64,000 nt of DNA from Armatimonadota bacterium (lineage in GTDB: Bacteria; Armatimonadota; HRBIN16). Made by a program: the position numbers and the translations under genes. Under the pieces are notes generated by a model. The model was not told the DNA's origin. It made no database searches and saw nothing but the letters and a program-made list of their open reading frames with translations. Location: positions 1,402,839 to 1,466,838 of the forward strand of contig BPGT01000001.1 of assembly GCA_026003175.1 (NCBI GenBank), in the 5' to 3' direction. This document shows positions 8,033 to 15,723 of this stretch, piece by piece (within the stretch, counting starts at the first letter, position 1; each line of letters begins with the position of its first letter).

Positions 8033-9217
8033 TCACCCTGTGTGCCGTACGTGCGTCCCATATCGGCGAGCCAGAACGCGCAGCCACGGGGGCGTGACGA
8101 GCGTAGTCACCATCACCAGTATCAACACAGCAGTATACACCGTAATATCGAACACCTTCTGCTGCAATCCGATGGTAGCGAAGATGAGCCCAACCTCTCC
8201 GCGCGGCACCATGCCCACGCCCACCAGCCAGGGGTGCATTCTGGTGCGCCACAGAGCCAGCCCTGAAGCGAGTTTGCCCACTATGGCTACTACAATCAGC
8301 AGGACTGCCAGTCCAACGATAGACAAGCCAGTAGGGGTCGTGACGTCTATCGCCCGCAGGTTCATTTGGGCTCCCATCATCACGAAGAAGATGGGCACCA
8401 GCATATCGGCGATGGCGCTGGCACGTTCGGTGATGCGAACGCGGTGTTCGGTACGGGCGAGCACCAATCCCGCCGAGAACGCACCCACAATCGGCGCAAG
8501 CCCCGCCAGCTGCGCTACCGCTGCCAGCAGGAAACAGAACACCAGTGCAGCGGTCACCAGCGCGGCGCGCGCCCGCATTTGCTCTGCTACCCTTAACAGG
8601 ATATGTGATGCTTTCAACCCTGCAGTAAGCGCACCAGCCAAGAACACCAGCGCCAAAAGCAATACCTTGCCCACTTGCCACGCAGACATCGTTTCGCCCT
8701 GCGCCAGCCCGCTGAACACTGCCAGGATTAGCAGCCCTATTACGTCGTCCGCTACGGCCGCCCCCAGCACGATTTGCGCCTCGCCCCAGCGCAGAATGTT
8801 CAGGTCCTTCATCACCCGTGCGGTAATGCCCACGCTGGTCGCTGTTAGCGTGGCTCCGATGAAGGCAGCGGTCATGGGAGGCTGTCCCAGCAGCAGGCTT
8901 ACCCCAAATCCCAGCACCGCCGGCGTGACGACGCCGATAAGTGCCACCCATAACGAGCGCCAGCCGACCCGGAACAGCTCCGTAATGTCCGACTCCAGTC
9001 CGATTTCGAAAAGCAACAGCACCGCGCCCAGTTCTGCCAGGATATGCAGGATATCATTGTGGGGGTTGACGATACGTAGCAGGCTGTCGCCAAGGATTAG
9101 CCCCGCCAGTAGCTCGCCCAGTACGGCAGGCTGCGACACACGCTCGCTGATCTCCGAAAACAGCTTCGCCGCTGCCAGCATCACCACCAGTATCAGCAGG
9201 ACATGGGCAAACTCCAT
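8033..9217 (-). CDS. Cation:proton antiporter, CPA2 family (KefB/NapA-like)
   Basis: A 394-residue, roughly 12-segment membrane protein. Family signs are the N-terminal SQPAVLGELLAGLILGDS, the following LLLFEIGLESD, and the unwound-helix region GFGVSLLLGQPP. Members exchange Na+ or K+ for protons across the inner membrane. The C-terminal cytoplasmic regulatory (RCK/TrkA-N) domain of KefB is absent; the length is that of the transport core alone. The ATG follows GGAGACGGT. It is the last gene of an operon with the glycosyltransferase (nine bases upstream) and the sugar-nucleotide dehydrogenase. The ion cannot be told from sequence. Confidence 0.85.
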   Translation of the reverse strand: MEFAHVLLILVVMLAAAKLFSEISERVSQPAVLGELLAGLILGDSLLRIVNPHNDILHILAELGAVLLLFEIGLESDITELFRVGWRSLWVALIGVVTPAVLGFGVSLLLGQPPMTAAFIGATLTATSVGITARVMKDLNILRWGEAQIVLGAAVADDVIGLLILAVFSGLAQGETMSAWQVGKVLLLALVFLAGALTAGLKASHILLRVAEQMRARAALVTAALVFCFLLAAVAQLAGLAPIVGAFSAGLVLARTEHRVRITERASAIADMLVPIFFVMMGAQMNLRAIDVTTPTGLSIVGLAVLLIVVAIVGKLASGLALWRTRMHPWLVGVGMVPRGEVGLIFATIGLQQKVFDITVYTAVLILVMVTTLVTPPWLRVLARRYGTHVRHTG

Positions 9218-9226
9218 ACCGTCTCC

Positions 9227-10423
9227 TTACTTGCCTTCACACAGTAACCCAGTATACAACTCAACCAGCACCTTACGGCTATGCTCCCACGCGAGATGTT
9301 CTCGCACGCGCTGCAATCCGTATTCGCCCATACGCCGGCGACGTTCAGGGTCGTCGAGCAGCTCGATAATGCGCTGCGCGAACTCGCGCTCGTCGTTCGG
9401 AGTAGCATATACCGCCGCTTCGCCCGCCGAGTAGCGCGTCTCCTTTAGCTCAAAGCTTACCACAGGCAAACCCATTGCCATATATTCTACCACCTTGTTC
9501 ATGGTGGACACGTCGTTCAGAGGGTTCTTGGGGTCGGGCGCGAGCGCGACATCGGCAGTAGAAAGCACCTCTTGCAACTGCTCGTCGGGAATACGTCCGG
9601 TGAAATACACCCACTCGTCCAGCCCTTTTTCCCGAGCCATCGCTTCGAGGTCGGGGCGCACATCCCCATCGCCCACCATCACAAACTGTATATCTTCCCT
9701 GCCGAAGGTGCGCACCACATGCTCTACCGCGCGAATCAGATAATCCACGCCGTCCTGGGGTCCCATCACGCCCAGATATACCGCCAGATAACGCTTCCCC
9801 CGTTTGAGCGACTCGTTGGGAGCAACGCGATGGAAGCGGTTCAGGTCGGGACCACTGCGCACCACCACCACGCGCTCGGGGGGCACACCGCCTCGCTGGA
9901 TGGCAACTTGTCGGTAAGACTCATTGGTGGCAATCACCCTGTCGGCGGTGCGGAACTGCTGTTTCTCCAGCCAGAGCAACACCCGATGGATCCAGCCTCG
10001 CTTGCCGAAGCGTGATTCATAAAGCTCGGGATTGAGGTCATGGTGGTCGAACACGTACTTCTTGCCGAACAGCTTGTAAAACCGCCCCAGTAGCCAATAG
10101 GTATCCGGCGGGTTGCAGGCGTGTATGACATCAAATCCCTCACGTCGCCACACCACCAGGCTCAACCAGAAGGTCATCACCCAGCAATAGGTGAACTCCC
10201 AGAGGAAGCTGATCACTCCACGCGTGGGGGGATACATTTTGTACCTGTACACACTCACGCCGTCGATAACCGCATGGGGGGCGTCACCCGGCTTGCGCGG
10301 AGAAATCACCGACACTCCAAAGCCTGCCTGTACCAGCGAGGTAGCTTCCATCCACACCCTTCGGTCGAAGGGAACAGGCAGGTTCTCCACCACGATCAAT
10401 ATGCGTTTACCAGTACAACCCAA
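9227..10423 (-). CDS. Glycosyltransferase family 4 (GT-B fold)
   Basis: A 398-residue protein beginning RILIVVENLPVPFDRRVWME, typical of WcaI/capsule-type GT4 enzymes. The donor-binding half has VVVRSGPDLNRF and LAPDPKNPLNDVSTMNKVVEY (nucleotide-sugar binding), and it ends in the usual helix (AWEHSRKVLVELY). It likely transfers a sugar to a lipid-linked or exopolysaccharide acceptor at the inner face of the membrane. The start is TTG at 10423, with AAGGGGG seven bases before it, and overlaps the end of the dehydrogenase gene by 17 bases. The upstream dehydrogenase probably makes the uronic-acid donor for the same polysaccharide. Confidence 0.87.
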   Translation of the reverse strand: MGCTGKRILIVVENLPVPFDRRVWMEATSLVQAGFGVSVISPRKPGDAPHAVIDGVSVYRYKMYPPTRGVISFLWEFTYCWVMTFWLSLVVWRREGFDVIHACNPPDTYWLLGRFYKLFGKKYVFDHHDLNPELYESRFGKRGWIHRVLLWLEKQQFRTADRVIATNESYRQVAIQRGGVPPERVVVVRSGPDLNRFHRVAPNESLKRGKRYLAVYLGVMGPQDGVDYLIRAVEHVVRTFGREDIQFVMVGDGDVRPDLEAMAREKGLDEWVYFTGRIPDEQLQEVLSTADVALAPDPKNPLNDVSTMNKVVEYMAMGLPVVSFELKETRYSAGEAAVYATPNDEREFAQRIIELLDDPERRRRMGEYGLQRVREHLAWEHSRKVLVELYTGLLCEGK

Positions 10424-11720
10424 TGTACCGCCCCCTTATCGCCTCTGGAGAGATACACCTCGCTAGGTCAATCACCGTCTGATGATCACGGAGTCGATCG
10501 GCGAGTTGCGTCAAGCGCTCCTGCCGGTTCGCCAGCACCACCACGTCGCTTTCGTCGATTAACTGCTCTAGGCTCTCGCACATCAGCGCATGGATATGCG
10601 GAATTTCGCGTTCAATGTACGCTTTGTTGCTACCATAAATCGCTGCCAGAGAGACATTCGGGTCGTAGATGCGTAGAGAGTAGCCCTTGCCGATTAGATG
10701 CTCACACAGTGTCACCACAGGGCTTTCGCGCAGGTCATCGGTGCCCGCCTTGAACGCCAGCCCCACCACGCCCACACGCTTCTTGCCCAGCTGTACAATG
10801 AGGTCCACCGTACGTTCGATCTGCAGGCGGTTGCTCACCAGTATCGATTCCAGAGTGGGAAGGGTCAGGTCGTGCTGACGCGCTCGATATACCAGCGCAC
10901 GCAGGTCCTTGGGCAGGCAGGAGCCCCCAAACGCGAATCCGGGTGTCAGATACGCCGGAGAGATGTTCAGCTTGGTATCCATGGTTAACAGCCGCATCAC
11001 CACGTGGCTATCCACGCCTTCCTGCTTGCACCATGCGCCGATCTCGTTCGCAAAAGTGATCTTGAGCGCATGGAAGGCGTTGTTTGCGTACTTGACCAGC
11101 TCAGCGGTGCGCAGGTCGGTCTTCACACATTCGGCGGGGATGCCGGTGTACAGCTCCGCCACACGGTCGGCAGCTTGCTGGCTCTGCGAGCCGATAACGG
11201 TGAGCGGCGGATGGTAGAAGTCATGGATGGCAGTGCCTTCGCGCAGAAACTCCGGGTTCATGCACACATGAAACCCCTCTCCATGCCGCTTGCCGGATGC
11301 TTTTTCCAGAGTGGGAATAACCAGCCCTTCACAGGTACCCGGAAGGACAGTACTGCGCACCACCACAATGTACGGCTCCTCGCGCTCGGCGAGCGCAACA
11401 CCAATCTGGCGGCACACGCGCTCCACGAACTCCAGATTCAGGCTTCCGTTGCGTCGGCTGGGCGTGCCCACGCAGATCAGGGCGATATCGCTTTGCGCCA
11501 CTGCCTCATCCGCACAGGTAGTGGCTGTCAGCCTGCCTGCCTCACGCGCGCGGCGGATATACTCTTCCAGGTCACGCTCCACAATAGGAGAACGTCCCTC
11601 CAGAATACACTGCACCTTGTAGGAATCCGTATCCACCCCGATCACACGATGCCCCCCCGCCGCGAAGCAGGCGGCAGTGACCGCTCCGACATAACCAAGT
11701 CCGAAAACCGCTATCTCCAT
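10407..11720 (-). CDS. UDP-glucose/GDP-mannose 6-dehydrogenase family enzyme
   Basis: A 437-residue protein. It has the N-terminal Rossmann motif [19 protein letters not shown], the substrate segment [18 protein letters not shown], and the catalytic cysteine in [16 protein letters not shown]. It oxidises a nucleotide hexose to the uronate in two NAD-dependent steps. The wording of the motifs is closest to AlgD-type GDP-mannose dehydrogenases as I know them, but the substrate is undecided. The real start is the ATG at 11720; a longer frame to 11948 has no family support. It leads the polysaccharide operon. Confidence 0.87.
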   Translation of the reverse strand: MEIAVFGLGYVGAVTAACFAAGGHRVIGVDTDSYKVQCILEGRSPIVERDLEEYIRRAREAGRLTATTCADEAVAQSDIALICVGTPSRRNGSLNLEFVERVCRQIGVALAEREEPYIVVVRSTVLPGTCEGLVIPTLEKASGKRHGEGFHVCMNPEFLREGTAIHDFYHPPLTVIGSQSQQAADRVAELYTGIPAECVKTDLRTAELVKYANNAFHALKITFANEIGAWCKQEGVDSHVVMRLLTMDTKLNISPAYLTPGFAFGGSCLPKDLRALVYRARQHDLTLPTLESILVSNRLQIERTVDLIVQLGKKRVGVVGLAFKAGTDDLRESPVVTLCEHLIGKGYSLRIYDPNVSLAAIYGSNKAYIEREIPHIHALMCESLEQLIDESDVVVLANRQERLTQLADRLRDHQTVIDLARCISPEAIRGRYIGLYW

Positions 11721-11918
11721 TTCTCGTCTGTCACCTCGACGACCCGTAGCGAGAAACTGCCCTTCGCCCACGTCGCCACAATACCCTGTGCGCTGGCTGT
11801 TGTGTCCGGTAGGCGGTTGCAGGCAGAGACTCAGCCAAACCGATGGTATCTGCATTCTATCACCCCATGCCTGAGAAGCGCAAGTCTGCAAAGACAACCA
11901 TTTCTTCCCTGCATCGGG

Positions 11919-11948
11919 TTGACATCTGTCCTGCTCGGGGAGTATCAT
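11919..11948 (+). promoter_or_regulatory. Sigma-70-type promoter of prepilin-like gene 2
   Basis: TTGACA (11919-11924), 18 bases, then TATCAT (11943-11948). Transcription should start near 11955, at the left edge of the palindrome at 11956-11982. Confidence 0.65.
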
Positions 11949-11955
11949 ATCTTTG

Positions 11956-11982
11956 GTAACATGTTTTTTAAAAAGATGTTAC
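11956..11982 (+). promoter_or_regulatory. 27-bp palindrome at the transcription start (probable operator)
   Basis: Perfect seven-base arms GTAACAT (11956-11962) and ATGTTAC (11976-11982) enclose an almost perfect T/A-rich centre; only one base pair (positions 8 and 20 of the repeat) breaks the symmetry. It begins within about eight bases of the -10 box and ends directly before the ribosome-binding site AAGGAGG (11983-11989). This is where a dimeric repressor would bind. An RNA hairpin beside the ribosome site is the alternative. Confidence 0.6.
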
Positions 11983-11993
11983 AAGGAGGCAAC

Positions 11994-12710
11994 ATGAGAC
12001 GAGCGTTCACATTGATCGAGCTGCTGGTAGTTATCGCGATTATCGCGATTCTGGCAGCAATACTCTTCCCCGTTTTCTCACAGGCGCGTGAAAAGGCACG
12101 TTCCATTTCCTGTCTGTCCAACTGCAGGCAGATGGGTATAGCCATTGCGATGTATGTGCAGGATTGGGATGAAGGGTTTCCCCTGACCGAACCGCACGAA
12201 TACGGTGGGGGACATGCTCCGGTTGGGCCGGGCTGGTTGAAAAGCTGCCAGCCATACGTGAAGACAAAGCTGTTGAACCGTTGCCCCTCTGACAGTAGCC
12301 CCCTCTGGAACGACGACGATCCCACCTCGCGCGTGGCTTCGTATGGGCTCAACGCCTATCTGACCGCTGACCATCCGCCGTACTATGGCATCCGCTTGGG
12401 AGGAGTGAACAACCCGGCGCAGTGCGTGGTGGTTGCTGAGCTCGCAGACCAGGTACTGGATGACCATTTTGTGGCTGCGGCATGGGGTAATCCAACGAAA
12501 GTGCCCGAGTTTGGGCCTGGCTCGGAGGAGCACGAAGCGGAATGGAACGACGAGGCATGGGAGCCGCGTAGTGTAGCTATCCGTCGTCATCAGGGCGGGG
12601 CGAACTATGTGTTTGTCGACGGGCACGCTAAGTGGCATCGTTTCGAGCAAACCTGGCAGCAAACGCCTGGACAGTTACCCACAATAGACTGGTATGACCC
12701 TCAGCGGTAA
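11994..12710 (+). CDS. Prepilin-like secreted protein with H-X9-DG motif (DUF1559-like)
   Basis: A 238-residue paralogue of the gene at 497. The class III leader is [20 protein letters not shown] with cleavage expected before F. It shares [19 protein letters not shown] and has the tail motif [17 protein letters not shown] (H, nine residues, DG). The ATG at 11994 follows AAGGAGG; a much longer upstream frame is not used. Unlike its paralogue it is preceded by a palindromic operator-like site. A strong hairpin terminator follows. Confidence 0.87.
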   Translation: MRRAFTLIELLVVIAIIAILAAILFPVFSQAREKARSISCLSNCRQMGIAIAMYVQDWDEGFPLTEPHEYGGGHAPVGPGWLKSCQPYVKTKLLNRCPSDSSPLWNDDDPTSRVASYGLNAYLTADHPPYYGIRLGGVNNPAQCVVVAELADQVLDDHFVAAAWGNPTKVPEFGPGSEEHEAEWNDEAWEPRSVAIRRHQGGANYVFVDGHAKWHRFEQTWQQTPGQLPTIDWYDPQR

Positions 12711-12737
12711 GTACGCATAGCCGATAAGTATACAGCG

Positions 12738-12821
12738 CACGGATAAGCACGAACGCAATGGATAGATAACAGCGAGATAGCCGTGCCGATGCGGCGCGTG
12801 CGTGCTTATCCGTGTGTTTTT
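12738..12821 (+). terminator. Long-stem terminator after prepilin-like gene 2
   Basis: The inverted repeat CACGGATAAGCACG (12738-12751) pairs with CGTGCTTATCCGTG (12801-12814). The pairing extends to about 19 bp with one mismatch, and the repeat is followed by TTTTT. The loop is about 39 bases, which is long for an intrinsic terminator. Confidence 0.6.
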
Positions 12822-12838
12822 ATAACCGTCCTCTATGG

Positions 12839-12844
12839 TATAAT
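12839..12844 (+). promoter_or_regulatory. Extended -10 promoter of the coiled-coil gene
   Basis: TATAAT preceded by TGG, the same TGGTATAAT string seen before the genes at 2863 and 53750. No good -35 box is visible. It lies 18 bases before the ATG at 12863. Confidence 0.5.
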
Positions 12845-12862
12845 GCAGGCGGTGGATGACAG

Positions 12863-14338
12863 ATGCCCTTTACTGTAGGCGATTTTGAGGACCTTGTTCG
12901 GCTGCTTCGCGAGAACCCGGAGTGGTGTGAGCGGCTGCGCTCTGTGATACTGACAGAGGATGTTCTCGCTCCAGCGCAGCTCGTGCGCGGCCATGACGAA
13001 GCGATCCGCCGCATCGAGCAGGCAGTAGCGGAGCTGGCGGAGCTTCAGCGTCGCGCGGATGAGCGCTTCGAAGCCTTCCGGGAGGAGATGCGAGGGGGCT
13101 TGCGCGAGCTTCGCGAGTCTATCAGGGAGCTGACCGAGTCTCAGAAACGCACCGACGAGCAGATGGCGGAGTTCAGGGAGGTGCAGAAGCGCATAGACCA
13201 GCGCTTCCTCGAGCTGCGGGAGGCACAGAGACAGACAGACGAGCGTCTGGCAGCCTTGAGCGAGTCCACCGAGCAGCGTTTTCTGGAGTTACGCGAGGCG
13301 CAGAAGCATACAGACGAGCAGTTAGCCTCGTTGCGCACCGAGTTTTACGATTTCCGCGCTTCTACCGAGCAGCGTTTTCTGGAGTTACGCGAGGCGCAGA
13401 AGCATACAGACGAGCAGTTAGCCTCGTTGCGCACCGAGTTTTACGATTTCCGCGCTTCTACCGAGCAGCGTTTTCTGGAGTTACGCGAGGCGCAGAAGCA
13501 TACAGACGAGCAGTTAGCCTCGTTGCGCACCGAGTTTTACGATTTCCGCGCTTCTACCGAGCAGCGTTTTCTGGAGTTACGCGAGGCGCAGAAGCATACA
13601 GACGAGCAGTTAGCCTCGTTGCGCACCGAGTTTTACGATTTCCGCGCTTCTACCGAGCAGCGTTTTCTGGAGTTACGCGAGGCGCAGCAGCGCACGGATG
13701 AGCGATTGGCAGCGTTGAGCGAGTCCACCGAGCAGCGTTTTGCCGAGGCGAGGCAGTATACAGACGAACGAATATCCGCCCTGCAGGAGTGGGCGGAACA
13801 GCGCTTTGCCGAGACGTTGAGGCACACGGACCAGAGGTGGTCTTCGCTGCGGGAATGGGCGGAACAGCGTTTTGAGCGGCTGGAGAGCAGGGTGGACAAC
13901 CTGTACTCGGAAGTGGGGCGTCTGACGAACATCATCGGGGCGTCGCTGGAGGAAGAGGCACAGGCATCGGTCTCGACGTTGATGAGGCAGAAGGGTTACA
14001 AAGCCCCGGTGGAGGGTTATCCTTTGCGGTTGGATGGGGCAGGCGAAATCGACGTGGTTCTGCCAGTGGAATCGCCAGAGGGCGAGAAACTCACTGTGGT
14101 GGCTGAAAGCAAGGCGCGCCTCAGCCGTCGTGCAGTCATAGACTGGGCAAACCGCATGGCATCTGCCGACTTCCGCCGCCGATTGAAAGAGGCTGGCGTG
14201 GCGGGACCCTACCTGGTATACACCTACGCGATTCGCGTGGATCCTGCAGCCCTGGACGCAGCGCGAGAGGTGGGCATCGGTGTGATGTCCGGGCGAGGAA
14301 TACTGGTAGAGCCCAGGGAACCCTTGCCTGAAGCGTAG
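12863..14338 (+). CDS. Coiled-coil protein with C-terminal PD-(D/E)XK nuclease-like domain (DUF3782-like)
   Basis: A 491-residue protein. A short N-terminal domain (about residues 1-45) leads into a long coiled coil built from repeats containing RFLELREAQ-TDE-LA-L (about 60-370). Four copies of a 32-residue unit are identical even at the DNA level. The C-terminal 110 residues contain GEIDVVLP and VVAESKARLS, the D...(E)xK pattern of a PD-(D/E)XK nuclease fold. Similar coiled-coil plus nuclease proteins are common in thermophiles and cyanobacteria; their role is unknown. The number of repeats may differ in the real genome because short reads collapse or expand such arrays. Confidence 0.75.
   Translation: MPFTVGDFEDLVRLLRENPEWCERLRSVILTEDVLAPAQLVRGHDEAIRRIEQAVAELAELQRRADERFEAFREEMRGGLRELRESIRELTESQKRTDEQMAEFREVQKRIDQRFLELREAQRQTDERLAALSESTEQRFLELREAQKHTDEQLASLRTEFYDFRASTEQRFLELREAQKHTDEQLASLRTEFYDFRASTEQRFLELREAQKHTDEQLASLRTEFYDFRASTEQRFLELREAQKHTDEQLASLRTEFYDFRASTEQRFLELREAQQRTDERLAALSESTEQRFAEARQYTDERISALQEWAEQRFAETLRHTDQRWSSLREWAEQRFERLESRVDNLYSEVGRLTNIIGASLEEEAQASVSTLMRQKGYKAPVEGYPLRLDGAGEIDVVLPVESPEGEKLTVVAESKARLSRRAVIDWANRMASADFRRRLKEAGVAGPYLVYTYAIRVDPAALDAAREVGIGVMSGRGILVEPREPLPEA
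13277..13685 (+). repeat. Perfect 96-bp tandem repeat inside the coiled-coil gene
   Basis: Units begin at 13277, 13373, 13469 and 13565, all 96 bp and identical as far as I can read, with a partial fifth copy from 13661. The length is a multiple of three, so gain or loss of units keeps the reading frame. Identity at silent positions points to recent duplication. Confidence 0.92.
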
Positions 14339-14412
14339 CCCACGCCTGATAGCAGGACGCGCTTGTTTTCCCCACGAAACCTTTGTATAGACCCTTGCGT
14401 GGAGGTTCTCTC

Positions 14413-15723
14413 ATGCATCCCAAGCCAACGCCGCAGCAGCTTGCCTGGCAGGAAGCGGAGCTGAGCATGTTCCTGCATTTCGGCATGAACACCTTTACCG
14501 ACCGCGAATGGGGCGAGGGCAACGAAGACCCGCAGTGGTTCAACCCTTCCCAGATGGACACCGAGCAGTGGGTGCAAGTCGCCAAAGAGTGTGGGTTCAA
14601 GTATATCATCCTCACCGCTAAACATCATGACGGTTTCTGCTTATGGCAGACACGTTACACAGAGCACTGCGTCAAGAATAGTGCCTGGCGCATGGGCAGG
14701 GGCGATGTGGTGCGCGAATTCGCACGGGCGTGTGAGCAGGCGGGGCTGAAGATGGGCATCTACCTTTCCCCGTGGGACAGGCACGAGCGCACCTACGGCG
14801 ATTCGCCCGCCTATAACCGCTACTTCATCAACCAGCTCACCGAACTGCTGACCCAGTACGGCGAGGTGGCAGAGGTATGGTTCGACGGCGCGTGCGGCGA
14901 AGGACCCAACGGGCGCCGGCAAGAGTACGACTGGCAGGGCTACTACGCGGTCATACGTAAACTTCAGCCCAACGCACTGATTGCTATCTGCGGTCCCGAC
15001 ATCCGCTGGGTGGGCAACGAGGACGGCTACGCGGCGGAAACCGAATGGAGCGTGCAAGACCCTGTGCCTGCCTTTCACGGCAATATGTCAGACAAGGTAT
15101 GGTGGCCCGCCGAGTGTGATGTGTCCATTCGCCCCGGATGGTTCTACCATACGCACGAAGACACGAAAGTGAAGTCACTGGAACACCTGCTGGACATCTA
15201 TTTCAAATCGGTGGGGCGCAACAGTGTGCTTCTGCTGAATGTGCCTCCTGACAGGCGCGGACTCCTCCCGGACCCCGATGTGCAACGTCTGCGCGAGTGG
15301 CGGAAGGCACTGAACAGGATATTCGCCAGAGACCTGGCTGTACGGAAGCCCGTTCGTGCCAGCAGTGCACGGCGCGGACACGGAGCCGCATACGCCGTCG
15401 ATGGGAAACGTGAGACCTACTGGATGCCGAACGAACTGCCCGCTTCTCTGGAAATAGACCTGCGCCAGCCGACCACGTTCAACATCGTCCTGCTGCAGGA
15501 GTACATCGCCGAAGGGCAACATGTGGAGGAATACTCGGTAGAGGCGTGGACCTCCGCGGGCTGGCAACAGGTCAAACAGGGCACCACCATCGGGCACAAG
15601 AAACTGGACAGGGTTGTGCCGGTTACCACCACGCGCGTGCGGGTGAATATTCTCCGATCCCGTGACCTGCCGATGATACGCACCGTAAGCCTCTATCACG
15701 CCCCGGAGGTAAAGAGCGCATGA
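14413..15723 (+). CDS. Alpha-L-fucosidase, GH29, with C-terminal discoidin-like domain
   Basis: A 436-residue protein. The N-terminal barrel carries FLHFGMNTFTDREWGEG, ILTAKHHDGFCLW (substrate histidines) and VAEVWFDGACG, whose aspartate is the expected nucleophile of GH29. From about residue 320 an F5/8C-like sugar-binding domain follows (ASSARRGHGAAYAVDGKRET). It should release alpha-linked fucose with retention. No signal peptide is visible. The ATG at 14413 has GGAGG at seven-base spacing; the in-frame start at 14383 has none. It overlaps the GH95 gene by four bases. Confidence 0.88.
   Translation: MHPKPTPQQLAWQEAELSMFLHFGMNTFTDREWGEGNEDPQWFNPSQMDTEQWVQVAKECGFKYIILTAKHHDGFCLWQTRYTEHCVKNSAWRMGRGDVVREFARACEQAGLKMGIYLSPWDRHERTYGDSPAYNRYFINQLTELLTQYGEVAEVWFDGACGEGPNGRRQEYDWQGYYAVIRKLQPNALIAICGPDIRWVGNEDGYAAETEWSVQDPVPAFHGNMSDKVWWPAECDVSIRPGWFYHTHEDTKVKSLEHLLDIYFKSVGRNSVLLLNVPPDRRGLLPDPDVQRLREWRKALNRIFARDLAVRKPVRASSARRGHGAAYAVDGKRETYWMPNELPASLEIDLRQPTTFNIVLLQEYIAEGQHVEEYSVEAWTSAGWQQVKQGTTIGHKKLDRVVPVTTTRVRVNILRSRDLPMIRTVSLYHAPEVKSA

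Noticed and set aside
7878-9434. A 518-codon rightward open frame rich in Ser/Thr/Ala
   Set aside because: It is antisense to the cation:proton antiporter, which has clear family motifs; the Ser/Thr/Ala richness comes from reading the complement of a hydrophobic protein.
11004-11993. Long N-terminal extension of the second prepilin-like gene
   Set aside because: The extension is antisense to the nucleotide-sugar dehydrogenase gene and would remove the prepilin leader from the N-terminus; the ATG at 11994 has an ideal ribosome site.
13277-13685. CRISPR array
   Set aside because: The repeats are contiguous 96-bp coding units with no unique spacers and continue the reading frame.
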